NCBI RefSeq assembly: GCF_029168945.1
Contig: NC_083605.1
Span: forward strand, 35,911,280 to 35,975,279
Reading direction: 5' to 3'
Origin: Cannabis sativa
Taxonomy: Eukaryota; Streptophyta; Magnoliopsida; Rosales; Cannabaceae
DNA: 64,000 nt
Positions 1 to 11,604 of the stretch are shown piece by piece. Both the position numbers and the translations under genes were made by a program. Every line of letters begins with the position of its first letter. The first letter of the stretch is position 1. A model generated the notes under the pieces. It saw only the letters and a program-made list of their open reading frames with translations. It did no database searches and was not told the origin of the DNA.

Positions 1-1197
1 TTAGTTATACATTTTTTAAGTTTAGCATTAACAAAGTATACATCTATATAAGAATAATTACATCTTAATAAAATATATACATATATTTTGTAAATTTATT
101 TATGTAAAATTAATAATTTTATTTTAAATTATAATACATGTATGAAATTATATTACTCTAAAATATTTCTATTATGATATGGTATTAATGATTATTTATT
201 GTTATTATTGTTACATTGATATTTTTTTAGTTTTTTAATTTTTTTTTTCTAGTGTAACTATATTTAGTTATAACCTTCCATGTATAATATAATTTACGTG
301 TATTCTTGGATAGAGGTTCTACTGTATTTAATTCAGTATAAATTACTTTGAGAGAATAAATTTAAAAATTGTGTGATGATTTTCCTTTTTTCTATTAACA
401 AAATTTATTCTTACTTTTTTTAATAATAAAAATTAATTCTTAGGACCATTACATAAAATATTATTTAAAATCTCCATAAAAATGATCATCTCAGTTACAT
501 TCTTGATAAAAATTCACTTAATTATATTATAAGCCACGTAATTACATTGTTTAAAAATAAAAATAAAGTTACAACTTATCAAAAGATTTGAGAGTTATTT
601 CCTTCAATTCATAAACAAACTTTATTCAATAATTAGTTTTTTTAACAATCAAATATACAATAATAAAAGTATGATACATTTAAATTATATAAATTTACAA
701 TTTACTATCTACAATTTACTATCTACATTTAAATATACGCATATTTTATAGAAAGAAACTAAAGTAAAAAAAAAAAATCAATCCAAAGACAAATTCCTTT
801 TTCATTCACATCTAATAAACATCCTACAAATAAATATATATAATTACGAAATAACTCACCTTTCGCGTGCAATTATATTTATTTTTAGCGATAATTAATT
901 TATAAATTTTTTTATATAATATAATAAAAAAATAAAATTTTAAAAAAATCACTTATAAATCTATAGAAAAATTATCATAATTTTAAAATTATTATCTTCA
1001 CCGTATCTTACTTGTAGTAACTACTACATTCAAAATCGATGTCATCACTATATCTCACTTGTAATCAATATCATATTGAAAGTCTTTATCATCGCCGTAT
1101 TAGCAATTGAGAACAAATCAATGAAATAAAAGTTTGAAAACGAAAATGACCATGTAAGCTATAAGATGATTTATGGCTTATGGTATATATATACACA
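1..1197. other. AT-rich intergenic DNA, nothing recognised
   Basis: Very AT-rich sequence with short homopolymer runs and stop codons in all frames. I see no ORF of note, no RNA gene and no repeat end before the small TIR element that follows. Confidence 0.6.
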
Positions 1198-1480
1198 CAG
1201 GGTCGGCCCTGAGAATATATGGGCCTAAAGCGAATTTGATTTTGGGGCCCTCCAAAATATATATAAAAAAATATTTTAAAAAAAAAGTATTATGGGATCC
1301 GAACATTGTATAATCTGTCATACACCTTAACTAACTAAGCTGTGAATATTTATTGTTTACAATACACTTAATTTTACTTAAATAAAAGCCTAATAATTTT
1401 TTTTATTTTTTATTTTGGACCCCTGAAAGGTGTGGGCTCTAGGCACGGACTTAGCCCGCCTATGCTTAGGGTTAGCCCTG
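1198..1480. mobile_element. Small hAT-like MITE with CAGGG...CCCTG ends
   Basis: A 283-bp unit starts with CAGGGTCGGCCCTGA and ends with TTAGGGTTAGCCCTG, so its termini are imperfect inverted repeats with a CAGGG core. GC-rich ends (GGGGCCC, GGACCCCTG) enclose an AT-rich middle. CAGGG-type TIRs of this kind are common on hAT-superfamily MITEs. The flanks are low-complexity TATATA, so the expected 8-bp target duplication cannot be defined. It has no coding capacity. A related broken fragment lies near 3,090. Confidence 0.6.
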
Positions 1481-3088
1481 ATATATATTTTTTAACTTAT
1501 TAATTAAAACAATAAATAAAATGATAATAATTTCTTAGCATAATTTTTTTTTGAAATAACAATATATATACATAGATTGTAGGTGAATGATATAAATATA
1601 TATTTTAAAAAATTGGTATATATTTTTTTCCTTTAATTAAATAATAATAATATTTATAAAATTTTAATATAATAAAAAAATATAACTGCACCTGAATTTT
1701 TTTAAATAAGAATATATATAATTTTTTAAAAAAATAAAAATATATATATAAATTAATAGTTGTAGCATATTTTTTTAATTAATCAACTAATATTTTTAAA
1801 TCTAAAAAAAAATTAAAAAATGAGAGAATTAAGAAGAAAACAAATAATGTTAATTAGAGAGATTTTATTATTTTAAAGTGTCATGTTACCATCTCATATC
1901 TCTCTTTTATATATAGAGAGATAAAGATATAAATTAATGTAAGTATCAAACTTTTAAGAAGGAAATAAATTAAATTCAAAAAAATAAAATCTTAAGAAAA
2001 AAATTAGCTTGTGAGATTCAACTAATGGAGCAAACAATCCAAAACAAAGTCCTCCCCTACAAGGTAAACATAAATTAAATTCGGAGTTATATAAGCCAAG
2101 ACAAAATAATTACACAAGATTAATTGCCTTTCTAAAATCTTACAAATACGTAACAGTATTCCAACCAACACCTTCTAAGTGCAGACTAAGTTAGGGACCG
2201 ACCAAACAAAACAAAAGGCACAAACTAACAAAAAATTCTCGATAAGACAATAAAAAGAGGTGATAAAATGCTATTATTACATAAACTAAACAAAACTAGA
2301 CAAACAAAACAATCGAAGCTGAATCCACAAAGCACCTTGAGCCACAATCTTGAGTCATAACACTCTCATGAGATCGACTTGGCACTAAAACCAAACGATG
2401 GAACCCAACCAATGCCCTACTATCATGCCTGAAGCACCTAGCCACCATTTTGTCCTTGTCGACTGAAACTCCATAGCCACCCAATACCCAAGTCGACCCT
2501 TAACAATCATTTTTCAATGCCTCACAAAGAGAACAATAGAAGAGGGACCAAAAATAGAGAACATCTGCTATGCTAGGTGTTGCAAAAAAAAATGATGATA
2601 GTAATAGTAATATTAATGAAATGGTAACGCATGTTTCAATAAAAAAAAATTGGCATAGCAATATTTACTATTAAAAAATAAGGTGCTTGTCCCTTGTGTC
2701 AGACCTTGTAAAGGCGCACAGCAAAAAAGCAAACCACCTTTTGTCCAACGTTTACTATTTTGATATTCACTGTGCACGATCAATGATGCACACCCACTTG
2801 TCATAACCAAGTGGTACGATCCAGTATGGACGACGATTACGCCACAAATTGTGTTTCACCTACCCGACCCAAAGTTAATATTTTATTGTATTTACCCCAT
2901 CAGTGGGTATTAGAATATGAAAACAACTGTGATGGGTCCGAGTCAACTCGAGAAAGTGAATCCCTACCTATAAATATGGTAGGAACCCCTCATGTCAGGA
3001 TATTTTGGGTGACCACATTCTCATTCTAAAAAATAGTAAATACTTCATAGCCAAAGAGCTTAATAATATTGACTCATAGACTAAGATT
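1481..3088. other. AT-rich intergenic DNA
   Basis: Low-complexity AT-rich DNA to about 2,000, then a somewhat more balanced stretch to 3,088. Short ORFs of 60-72 codons occur on both strands but have no recognisable domain or start context and overlap arbitrarily. No gene can be supported. Confidence 0.5.
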
Positions 3089-3180
3089 AGGGTCGGTGGG
3101 GCAGCAGGGCTCACGCCTAAGGCCCCCCGTCCAGGCCCAACAAATCTTTTAACAAAAAGGCCTTAAAATTATATTTTTAA
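3089..3180. repeat. Truncated fragment related to the 1,198 MITE
   Basis: This starts with AGGGTCGGTGGGGC and continues with CTAAGGCCCCCCGTCCAGGCCC before running into AT-rich DNA. The GGGTCGG start and CCTAAGGCCCC block resemble the terminal parts of the CAGGG-ended element upstream. No second terminus is visible, so it is only a fragment. Confidence 0.35.
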
Positions 3181-3293
3181 AATATCATATTTTGTATTTT
3201 TACTATTATTTATTAAAAAAAAAGTATAACTATTTTCTTAAAATATATATACCTAATTTATTTTTAAGATTATACATTGGATATTTTATTAAG

Positions 3294-3986
3294 TGTTATT
3301 CCAATTACTATACGGGGTGACGTGATACTCAATAGGGTGACATGTGGAGTTCATTTTAAGACTTGGATAGGTTATACTCGCCCAAGGTTCCTACTAGAAC
3401 AACTCAAGACTAAATCGACAATGGTTAGTTCTTCAGCAGGTAGTATTCGAACAGGTTCTATACCTTGCAATGTTCCGAGCAGCATGCATGTATCTAACAA
3501 AGTATCACTATCAGCACAGTAGGACGCAACATTTAAAGATTACTTAAGATATTTTCCTTAATTATCACCATAATTAAAGTTTAATTAAAACAATTTTGTA
3601 CTACTGAGAAATTAGTGGAATTAATATTTAGTTTCCTGATTATTGTCATATTATTTTGGATAACAAACCCTTGTATCTTCCCTATAAATAATGAAGTCAT
3701 TTCATTGTTTGGGGATCCAAATTTGAACTTTCTAGAGAATTATTTTGCTGCTAAAATAATTATAAACTTTCTCGAGAATATTAAGAAACTCACTTGGTCA
3801 GACCTTGTGATCTTAATTATTCTCTAAGTAATACAACAAAAAGATGAGTAGGCTATTATCATTATCACGGGCTGAACCTCTATAAATTCTTGTGTTCTTA
3901 TTACTTATTATTATTTATATAGTAACTGATCATTCAATTTTATCGCTTTAAAGACTCAGCATCGTTGGCTAAAAGCGATGTCAATA
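3294..3986 (+). mobile_element. Diverged gypsy LTR (+), noncanonical-PBS family
   Basis: Begins TGTTATTCC and ends in GTTGGCTAAAAGCGATGTCAATA directly before a putative primer-binding site. The start (GTGACGTGATAC...GTGACATGTGG) and end (TTGGCTAAA...GTCAA) can be aligned by eye with the reversed LTR at 8,509-9,478, so both belong to one family. This copy is shorter (693 bp) and diverged. The 3' boundary is supported by the PBS; the 5' boundary is approximate. Confidence 0.5.
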
Positions 3987-4632
3987 TTTTGGTGCTTTCA
4001 TTGAGAGCAAAAGAACATAATTTTTTTCCTCCATCAATTTTTTGAACCTCTTCAATTTGGCTAAAATAGTTTTGACAAGGAGATCTTCATAAACATGAGT
4101 GGATATATAGGAATCAAAATTTGCTGAATCAATCATGTTATGATCTTCTACATCCTAGGTCTTCCCATTCCTTCATCTGGCTTATGTTCGTCATGTAGCA
4201 TTCAGACTGAATGACTCTATGAAATTACGTCGATACTTCCACATATTACGGGTAACGTAGGAGACATCTCTATTTTTCCCCCGGGGAATCCTCAGAATTA
4301 CCACTGCTTAGCTTTCAATTCGCCTCTGACCATCAAATGAAATGTGAATAACACGTCCTCCTCTCTTTGAAACAAGGGGCGCTTCTGACACCTCAAGATA
4401 ATCCACCTATGGTTCCTACTAAGGTAAATCCCAGAGGAACTGGGGTTACAACCCCCTCACTAGAGTCACACCTAGTACCCTAAAACTGGAAACATTAGTC
4501 ATGTGTATACTAGAGAGACTAGATCGAGCATTGGGCAACCATCAGTGGGAGAACCTGAGACAATTTTGGGGGAAACAATGATCTAGAGACCCTAAGAGAA
4601 GTTGTGGGACAAGCCTAGACTCATACTAATAT
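3987..4632 (+). mobile_element. PBS and 5' internal remnant of gypsy element (+)
   Basis: The LTR is followed at once by TTTTGGTGCTTTCATTGAGAGC (PBS core TGGTGCTTTCATTGAGAG), which is found again on the minus strand at about 8,486 and 21,616. The remaining 600 bp has no open frame and no recognisable gag. The sequence is then broken by the solo LTR at 4,633 and may continue from 7,250 to about 7,500. Confidence 0.45.
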
Positions 4633-7249
4633 TGTAACACCCTACTAATTTAGGCACGCTACATTATTTTCTCCTTACTATGCACTTCTTTGTTAATCAA
4701 AGAGTTTATCAAAAAAAGTGTTCAATTAAAACTTTCTTAAATAAACTTAAAATTTAATAAATACATATAATTACATAATTTTGGGATCACGTTAAAAGTT
4801 ACAACTGTATTCAAAATATTTTTTCTACAAAAGATATTGCCCAGCGACTAACAAAACATGAGCCTAACTGTCCATAAGATCTGAATACCCCAAGTATAAT
4901 CGTCTCAATATGTACAATCTGTTGGAAATTATTTTACCAGGATCTTAGATCTACTCACAAGTATGTTGATTAACACCCTAAATATGAACTTTCTAAAACG
5001 ATGAAATAAACACATATAAAGTTTAGTAAACCTTACATTGGGTGCAGTGGAATTAAATGACTCCTTCCGTTCAGATATCTAGCCCTTGATTCCTTTCTGT
5101 AGCAGAGCATTATCAATATCTGAACCTGGATCTCTTTCTCTGATTCTTTAGTGCTGAAACTCCTTCTTGCTGAAAGTCTTTCTTCACGATCTTCCTCACT
5201 ATGATTGAGGTATCACTTGTTGTGTGTGGACACTACTCTAACACTAAGAATTTCGAAATCTTTAGGAAGAAGAGAGAGAGGGAGTGGTCGGCCAAAGATA
5301 GGGAGAGAGAGAGAGGCTCAATTTTTCTGAATGAAAAAGTAAAAAATTTAGTGTAAATTTCCTGAAGCCTTCACTATCTATTTATAGCATTCCACTAGGG
5401 TTAGGTTTGAATTATTTGGCATTAAAATAATGAAAATATCAGTTTGAGAAATCATTCCAAGTGGTCGGCCATGTAGTGTAATGGGCCTTACTTGGATTTT
5501 GCAGTTTTATCTTTTCTGCATCTGATTTTCTCAAAAACGCCAATTTTCTAATTCAACCATTTAAATGCCAATTCTAACTATTTAATAACTATAAATAATT
5601 ATTAAATAATATTCTCATTTATCATATTTATTAATTGAACCATACAAAGTATCATAATTAACAAATATGCCCCTAAAACTCTTTCTTTACAATTTCGCCC
5701 TTACTTAGTGAAAAATTCACAAATAGACATAGTCTAAATTGAGAATTATAATTGATTAATCAAAACCAATTATATGAGTCTTACAAGCAATATTATCTCA
5801 ACTAGTGGGGGGACCATGGGTCTATATAACCGAGCTTCCAATAAGCAGATCAAGAATTTATAACCTAAATTCACTGACTTATTAATTCTTCATTGAATCC
5901 ACGCATAGAACTTAGAATTGCACTCTCAGTATATAGAATGCTCTATATGTTCCACCATATAGACACATCATTAGTTATCCATTGTTATAATCCTAATTTG
6001 ATCAATGATCCTCTATATGAATGATCTACACTGTAAAGGGATTAGATTACCATTACACCCTACAATGTATTTAATCCTTAAAACACTTAACCCCGTATAA
6101 ATGATATTTCAGCTTATGTGAAATGAGATCTCCACCATTTATTTTTGTTTGGTCAAGCTCGAAGGAGATCATCCTTTACTTACTATTCGCCAGATAGAAG
6201 CTATAGATTCCATGTTTATGTTAGCGCTCCCACTCAATTGCACTACCGTGTTCCCAAAATGTACGTATCACCCTGACCCAAAAGTAGGCTTAACTAACAA
6301 ATCAAAGAACACGAATAGCCTTTCGAGATTGAGCCTAATCATAACAGGATTAAGATCATTTGATCTAGGATCAACTAGGCGATATTGACTTGAATAGATA
6401 TTACGGTAAGTTTAATAAATCTAAGTCAAAGTTCAATATCGGTCCCTTCCGATGCATACTCCATGCATCCAACCTGAGCTTTACTTTAACCAATGCTCTA
6501 GAAAGAACATAGCATTTCTCCAAATGCAAGTAAACTCTGTTGTAGATTATCATATCAGTAAAACCCTGTGTTTGATAAATCTAGGAAATTTTATTCACAT
6601 AGTCATGTTTACTTTACAATGTGTTGACAACACAATAAACAGGATCAAGTATGTGAAAAGGGTTTCAGATGAATTCATACATTATGTACATATAATCATG
6701 AAATAAATCATGTGAACCATGCAACATTAAATGTTATTTCTGATCTATATTAATAAGTAAATCTGATTATATTGAAATGAGTTTTATTTAGGGCATAAAA
6801 CCCAACACAATCTTCATCCAGCTCCAAACTCACTGTTGCTCAACCTTTATTTTGCCCTTACCTACACATGCAAACATATATCTGTGAGTCAACAGACTCA
6901 ATAAGAAAAGTATCAGACCGTAACCAGGAGCCCATACACCTAATCACGATCATCTCCCGCGTCCGACGCGTATAAGTCACAAACGTTCTTAATGACAATA
7001 TGATTGACCATAATATCAGCATATACTCAGTACTCTAGTCATATTGATGTGGTAGCATCAATCCATACTTAACCATATTACCAAACTCCGTCAGTATTTA
7101 GTGTAACTCTATATACACTAAAACTGCTCTTACTGATATGTTATCTTATAGGGAACTATAAACATGTACGCTAAACTTGTATGCGTGTATATCATTATAC
7201 TAATTTAACCATCTACTAATTCTCATAATTTAACTATGTGGTCATTACA
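4633..7249 (-). mobile_element. Solo LTR of Tekay-like chromovirus, split by another LTR
   Basis: Starts TGTAACACCC and ends GTGGTCATTACA, the reverse complement of the ends of the intact chromovirus LTR at 42,170-44,246 (TGTAATGACC...GGCGTTACA). Internal stretches match too, for example the GTGAGTCAACAGACTCA region near 6,880 and the region at 43,870. It is interrupted by the LTR at 4,920-6,807, leaving about 287 + 437 bp, so roughly two thirds of the usual 2.08 kb is missing. The flanks AATAT and AATAA may be a decayed 5-bp target duplication. No internal coding region adjoins either end, which indicates a solo LTR. Confidence 0.65.
4920..6807 (-). mobile_element. Solo copia-type LTR with CAATC target duplication
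   Basis: A 1,888-bp unit running TGTTGGAAATTATTTTACC...TTTATGCCC reversed, ending CCCAACA. It is the reverse complement of the 1,859-bp LTRs at 47,577 and 55,446, recognisable over its whole length. CAATC is directly repeated at 4,915-4,919 and 6,808-6,812. There is no PBS, internal region or second LTR, so this is a solo LTR left by intra-element recombination. It sits inside the older chromovirus LTR. Confidence 0.85.
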
Positions 7250-7597
7250 AATAACTTTCACCATAATTAGGAAGAAACAAACTCTGTGGTGAACCATGTG
7301 TTCGAACAACAGAGGCATTAATTCTATGAGTGATGGACAAGCAAACTAAGTCCATGTGTGCCCAGTAGGAAGAAATCAATCGCTAATCAAGAGAAGCTAA
7401 CGACCTGATCAGATGGTTCCACCAACAAGCTGGGGGCAGGTACTAGAAAACCCACCACTAAGAAGAAATCCTAACCAAGGGAAGGAACCTTATATCTATT
7501 AGTTTTTAGGGTTCATATCAGGGTTGTTGAGTTGTTCTTCTATCATTTCCATCGCGACCACTATTGTTGTTTTTGGAGTTTCCCCCACCGTTTGGCC
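7250..7597. other. Unresolved gypsy debris between two orientations
   Basis: This follows the solo LTR and probably continues the broken internal region seen at 3,987-4,632 (plus sense), before minus-sense gag debris becomes recognisable around 7,600. There is no open frame longer than about 30 codons and no clear junction. Confidence 0.35.
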
Positions 7598-8473
7598 TTA
7601 AACGAACATTGTGAGAGTCATCCCATCCCATATGGTGACCGAGTAGGACTTGATCGTCTGTAGGGACCACTTAATTATTGTTATTGTTACTCGGGGCCCT
7701 GTTGGAGGGATGGCTTTTAGCCTTCTCTTGGTTCCTTGGACGTTCCTTGGGTCCGTAGGCCACCCTTTGTTGTTAGTTTCTCGGGATAGGCACTTTCTAT
7801 TGATTATTGGCCTCACTGCCTAACCCTTGGGTATTTTGTTGAACGTAGCTCCGAATTAAGTCGACAACTTCTTGAGTGTAACAATCTTGGTTGTCTTGGC
7901 ACCTTCTCATCTCACAAGCATGTTCTTCCAACCAAGATTGGAGCTCCCTCATTTGGTTAGACAGACCTTTAGTTAAGGCCGCTTGAGTTTGAGTTTGCTC
8001 TTGGTGCACAATTTGAACATGACCCTGCATCTAGCCTATCACGTCTTGTAGTTAATCCATCTCTGGGTCAATTCCTTCAATATCCATATGGGGTTCCCTC
8101 CGAGGCCTAAAGACGCTAGGACCCCAAGTGGTTTAGGTTTGGCTCCTGCCTTCATTAGTTGGGACAAAATTTTTGGTATTTCCCCTTTCAGCGATGCCGT
8201 TAGTAGTGCCTCCTCCAGTGGTGGTGGTGTTAGTGGTATGCCTAGCCGTTGTCTACCCAGCAGCGACAATTTAGCCGGTTGTCCCGTGACCATAACAGTT
8301 TGGGTAGTGGCTTGAGTAGTGGTCGCACCACTGTTACTAGGACGTGGGGTCATTTTTCCATTATTTCCGGCTAGATAGCTTGATGATGGAACTTGTTGGG
8401 TAGTGTCTACCTCTTCATCGGGTCGTTCTTGAGATCTTCTGGTGAGCACCATTTTTCTGGTGAAAAACTTCAA
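7598..8473 (-). pseudogene. Broken gag of Ty3/gypsy element (Athila/Tat-like guess)
   Basis: Minus-strand coding relic just inside a PBS and LTR. A 144-codon open stretch (likely first ATG near 8,452, beginning MVLTRRSQERPDEE) is rich in Ser/Thr/Gln/Pro. After stop codons and small shifts a second 77-codon stretch follows, Gln/Glu-rich and probably helical (about 7,797-8,030), then a 72-codon piece to 7,598. Position and composition suit the N-terminal half of a plant gypsy gag. No zinc knuckle, protease or RT follows; the element is cut off near 7,500. The lineage is an inference only. Confidence 0.5.
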
Positions 8474-8485
8474 GATTTTGGTTTA

Positions 8486-8508
8486 AGCTCTCAATGAAAG
8501 CACCAAAA
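8486..8508 (-). other. Primer-binding site of gypsy element
   Basis: On the minus strand TTTTGGTGCTTTCATTGAGAGC follows the LTR end GTCAACA. It carries the usual TGG that pairs with a tRNA CCA end, but it is not the tRNA-Met PBS (TGGTATCAGAGC) used by the other elements here. I could not identify the tRNA. Confidence 0.55.
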
Positions 8509-9478
8509 TGTTGACTAGATTTTTAGCCAACAGACGCAGAGTTGTAATTAATGAGGAATTAACCCAAAATTGTAATAAATGCAAGTAAAAGAAATTAGAG
8601 TTGCAGTCAAGAACAAGCTTTTGAGTGCAAAGAATAACAATGGTAGAGTTTCTACTTGTGAGCCAATTTTAGATCCCCTTCCTAGGTCATGGGTGACCTC
8701 TTATATAGGAAAAAAGGTTAGTACTTCTCGCGTCAAGAGACACGACCATTGTAGGGATACGTCAATCGTCTTCTTGGTTTTCAAAGGTGGTTGAAATTTG
8801 ATTCTTGTGATAATATCCTGTATTTTTGTGGGTTCGTAACTACCGTTAAGCTTTTAGTAGGATATGAATATTTAAATTAGTTAATGACGATGAGGGTCCC
8901 CCTAGAGTGTGGTATGGTTGTTTAACTTTCGCTGTGGGTAGTAGCCACTACCTCGGAGTGACACCCTCGAGACCCACTATGAAGGGGTGATAGTCACCAC
9001 CTCGGGTTGGTACCCCTGAGACCCCTTCCACATTCTTCGATGTTGTGGGTAGCCTTAGAGTCATGAAGATGGATTATATCAACCGTATCTTATATAAGTG
9101 GAATGTATTACTTGGACCATGAGGATGTGGGTGTTTAAGGATACACCCCTAAACTAACTTCATTACCTTTTGAGTAGATTATTACATTTGAAGTAGGGGT
9201 AGTCGTATGTACTCCCTAGATTGCTTTGACTCTCTTAGGTGTGTGGTGATTGTTTATCCCGGCCATGAGGGAGCTGGTCCACCTTCTCCCTAGGAAGAGT
9301 CACCTTGCTTAAGCTAGGGAAAAGGTGACTATCATACTTCTCTTCCAACGGTTATTACAACCGGTGATGACCATCGGTCATGACTTTACACATTCTTTAT
9401 CAATTTAATTCTGATATCTCGTGCCACATGTCATTATTTTTATCACGTCGCTATCATTAAAATAAATTTGTGTAAACA
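8509..9478 (-). mobile_element. 5' LTR of truncated gypsy element (-), 970 bp
   Basis: On the minus strand it starts TGTTTACACAAATTT and ends CTAGTCAACA beside the PBS, giving canonical TG...CA ends. It includes GC-richer repeated phrases (variants of CACTACCTCGG...ACCCC.GAGACCC at about 8,945-9,030). No matching 3' LTR or target duplication is visible, since the element is broken within gag. Confidence 0.6.
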
Positions 9479-9990
9479 TTATATAAATAAAAGATTGTAA
9501 TACTTTTCATATAGAATTATATGATGGTAGTTATATGGTAAAGATAATACAAATATATATTTTTTTAATTATGTTAAGCAAAAAAATTATTTTTTTTATT
9601 ATTGGATAATGCAGTTTTTAAAGCCAAACCAAATAATAAAAGGAAAATTTACATGAAAAATTTAAAAATCCAAAAATGTTACCCATATACCTTTACAAGA
9701 CTACTCCAACATATTTACCTTTAATTTTATTTTATTTACATTAATACCTCTTGCACATGCATGATGTCATTATACCACCTTCACACACTATCTATTTCTC
9801 TCATTTTCTATTATCTTTTTTTTTTAGTTTATTTCATTTTTCATTGCAGCATTCTGTTTGAAAACTTCTCCCACGATCAAAACCATTTTTTATTAGAAAA
9901 AGTTATTTTCGTCCATCTTCCTCGACTATCTTCCTTCATCATCTGACCACGTTTTCTCAATTTTTTTCTTCTTTTTTCTGTTCTATAAAT
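9479..9990. other. AT-rich flank, possible end of degraded DNA transposon
   Basis: AT-rich DNA without an ORF of note. The last 150 bp is pyrimidine-rich and immediately precedes an exon-like Lys-rich stretch, so it could be the leader of a degraded transposon gene. No terminal inverted repeat could be paired. Confidence 0.3.
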
Positions 9991-10237
9991 GGCCATTACT
10001 TGGTCTTCATCTTCCCATCACCATTGTTGAAAAAACCTTCAAAAGTGGGTGTTAAATCTCTTGCAAATAAATCTAAAGGTAAACAGTCCGTTATTGAAGA
10101 TGATGATACAGACTTTGCTCCACTATCAAAAAAAGTGATCGTTGTTTGGTTAAGAAGAAATTGAAGGTTAATGTTGCTGAAAATATTTTCCTCCCTAAAG
10201 TTAAGAAAGGGAAGAACCAAGCTAATGAGAGTTTGAA
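9991..10237 (+). pseudogene. Lys-rich coding relic, probable transposon gene exon
   Basis: After an ATGGCCATTACTTGG start, two overlapping frames read as one basic, low-complexity protein piece (LKKPSKVGVKSLANKSKGKQ, then an acidic EDDDTDFAPLSKK block, then VKKKLKVNVAENIFLPKVKK), with a single-base shift in an A-run near 10,130. The stretch closes with GAGAGTTTGAAG|GTTTCT, a plausible splice donor. The richer base composition against AT-rich surroundings supports former coding. Similar Lys-rich N-termini occur in plant Mutator-like elements that carry Ulp1-type protease genes, but no catalytic domain is visible, so that link is a guess. Confidence 0.35.
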
Positions 10238-10424
10238 GGTTTCTTTCTACTTACTTTATAGTTTTTCCCTAACATTGCCCTAACTTTTCTTATTACTACT
10301 TTCTTTAGGAGAAAAAATCCTATTTATTCTATTTTTAAATATCTCTAAGGATTATAGGTTTTTTTTTTAATACAAAAGTACAGATTATTTTTTATTTTTT
10401 AAATGACTGATTAATTATACCACC

Positions 10425-10550
10425 GAATGTGTGGTGTAGCTGGTTGGAATGCCTTGCATAAGGTTCCTCATTTGATTGTTCTTTGGAGTTCAACCCCATG
10501 GTAACACTTATCTTGAGCGTTAAAAATTATGCTATTTTAGTGATAAGAAA
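10425..10550 (+). repeat. SINE-like unit with tRNA-type A and B boxes
   Basis: GTGGTGTAGCTGGTTGGAATGCC (A-box-like TGTAGCTGGT) is followed about 50 bp later by TTGGAGTTCAACCCC (B-box-like GAGTTCAACCC), the spacing of a tRNA head. There is no cloverleaf good enough for a real tRNA gene. The 3' end and poly(A)/(T) tail are not clear. Confidence 0.35.
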
Positions 10551-11604
10551 CTTTTGAAGATTCAACAGAATTTTCAATGTAATAAGAAAAGTTTTAGAAC
10601 TTCACATTAATGTTTCATATATGATGTTGATAATGCTTTATGTTTTTGTTAATATTTTGGATACGACATACAACCTTAAAATAATTGTTGGGCAACTAAT
10701 GAGTTGCTCATTGCAAAGAAGGAGGTGTTGTTGGTTGTTATTGTGTTGCTTACCATGTTCACACACACAATGGATATCTTATGAAGTAAGGTTCTTTTAA
10801 TTTTACTTGTATGTAGAAAAATAGCCTTGGATCGTCATTTATCCTAAATGGTTGGTATCCTTCTTTCATTTGGTATTTAAGTTGCAGTTGAATATTTTCT
10901 TAGTTGCATTCCAGCACCTATTTCAACTTATGTACTAGTTCTTCATATTTGTAATCTATTGAAATGTATTGGTTAGTAAATTTGTAATTTACATAATTCA
11001 TTCCTTGATCAAACTGTTCATTGCAAATATGAGAAACGAAATTGCGTCTTTTTCTTAACAATTTGAAAATTTAAGCATTGTAAGTCAACTATGGGATAAC
11101 TGTCATGAAACTGTAATGCGACAATTATATTTGTTGTGAGGCAACTAATATTAAACTTTAAAATAACTAATAATGCACTTATGTAATACAAACAAAACTT
11201 ACCATAATCAAATTTTCTCTATACGAGCCGTGTATTGTTAATTCTGAACCATGTTTTTTAAAATAATAAAATATAGTAGCATAATTATTATTCAACTAAT
11301 ATACGACTTAAATGCAATTAAAAATAAAAAATTTGAATGTGCATCGACATGAAAAAAATTATCAGTATTTTTTTGTCACTAATCAACAATAATCAATTAT
11401 ATCTTAATAATATTATGTGAAGAAACAAATGTTAGAATTTTATAAACCAACTTTATAACAACCAAATGAATATATAAATAAATAACCATGTTATAATTTT
11501 TTTAAAGAGCTTTGTATTGGATTGTCGATATGAAATACTTGCAAATATCATAAAAATTATTGTATCGTTGACAGTTTGTAATCATTGATATGTCTAGTTT
11601 CAGA
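10551..11604. other. AT-rich DNA, no gene
   Basis: Degraded sequence with scattered phrases such as GTTGGGCAACTAATGAGTTGC and GTTGTTGGTTGTTATTGTGTTGC near 10,685-10,750, resembling the reverse complement of the AACAACTAAATAACAAC repeats at 37-38 kb. No open frame or splice-supported gene is visible. Confidence 0.4.

Noticed and set aside
6149..6706. Two plus-strand ORFs of 79 and 84 codons
   Set aside because: Both are inside the solo LTR, antisense to it, and are not conserved as open frames in the sister LTRs.
10425..10510. Possible tRNA gene from A/B-box-like motifs
   Set aside because: No acceptor or anticodon stem can be folded; a SINE head is the better reading.
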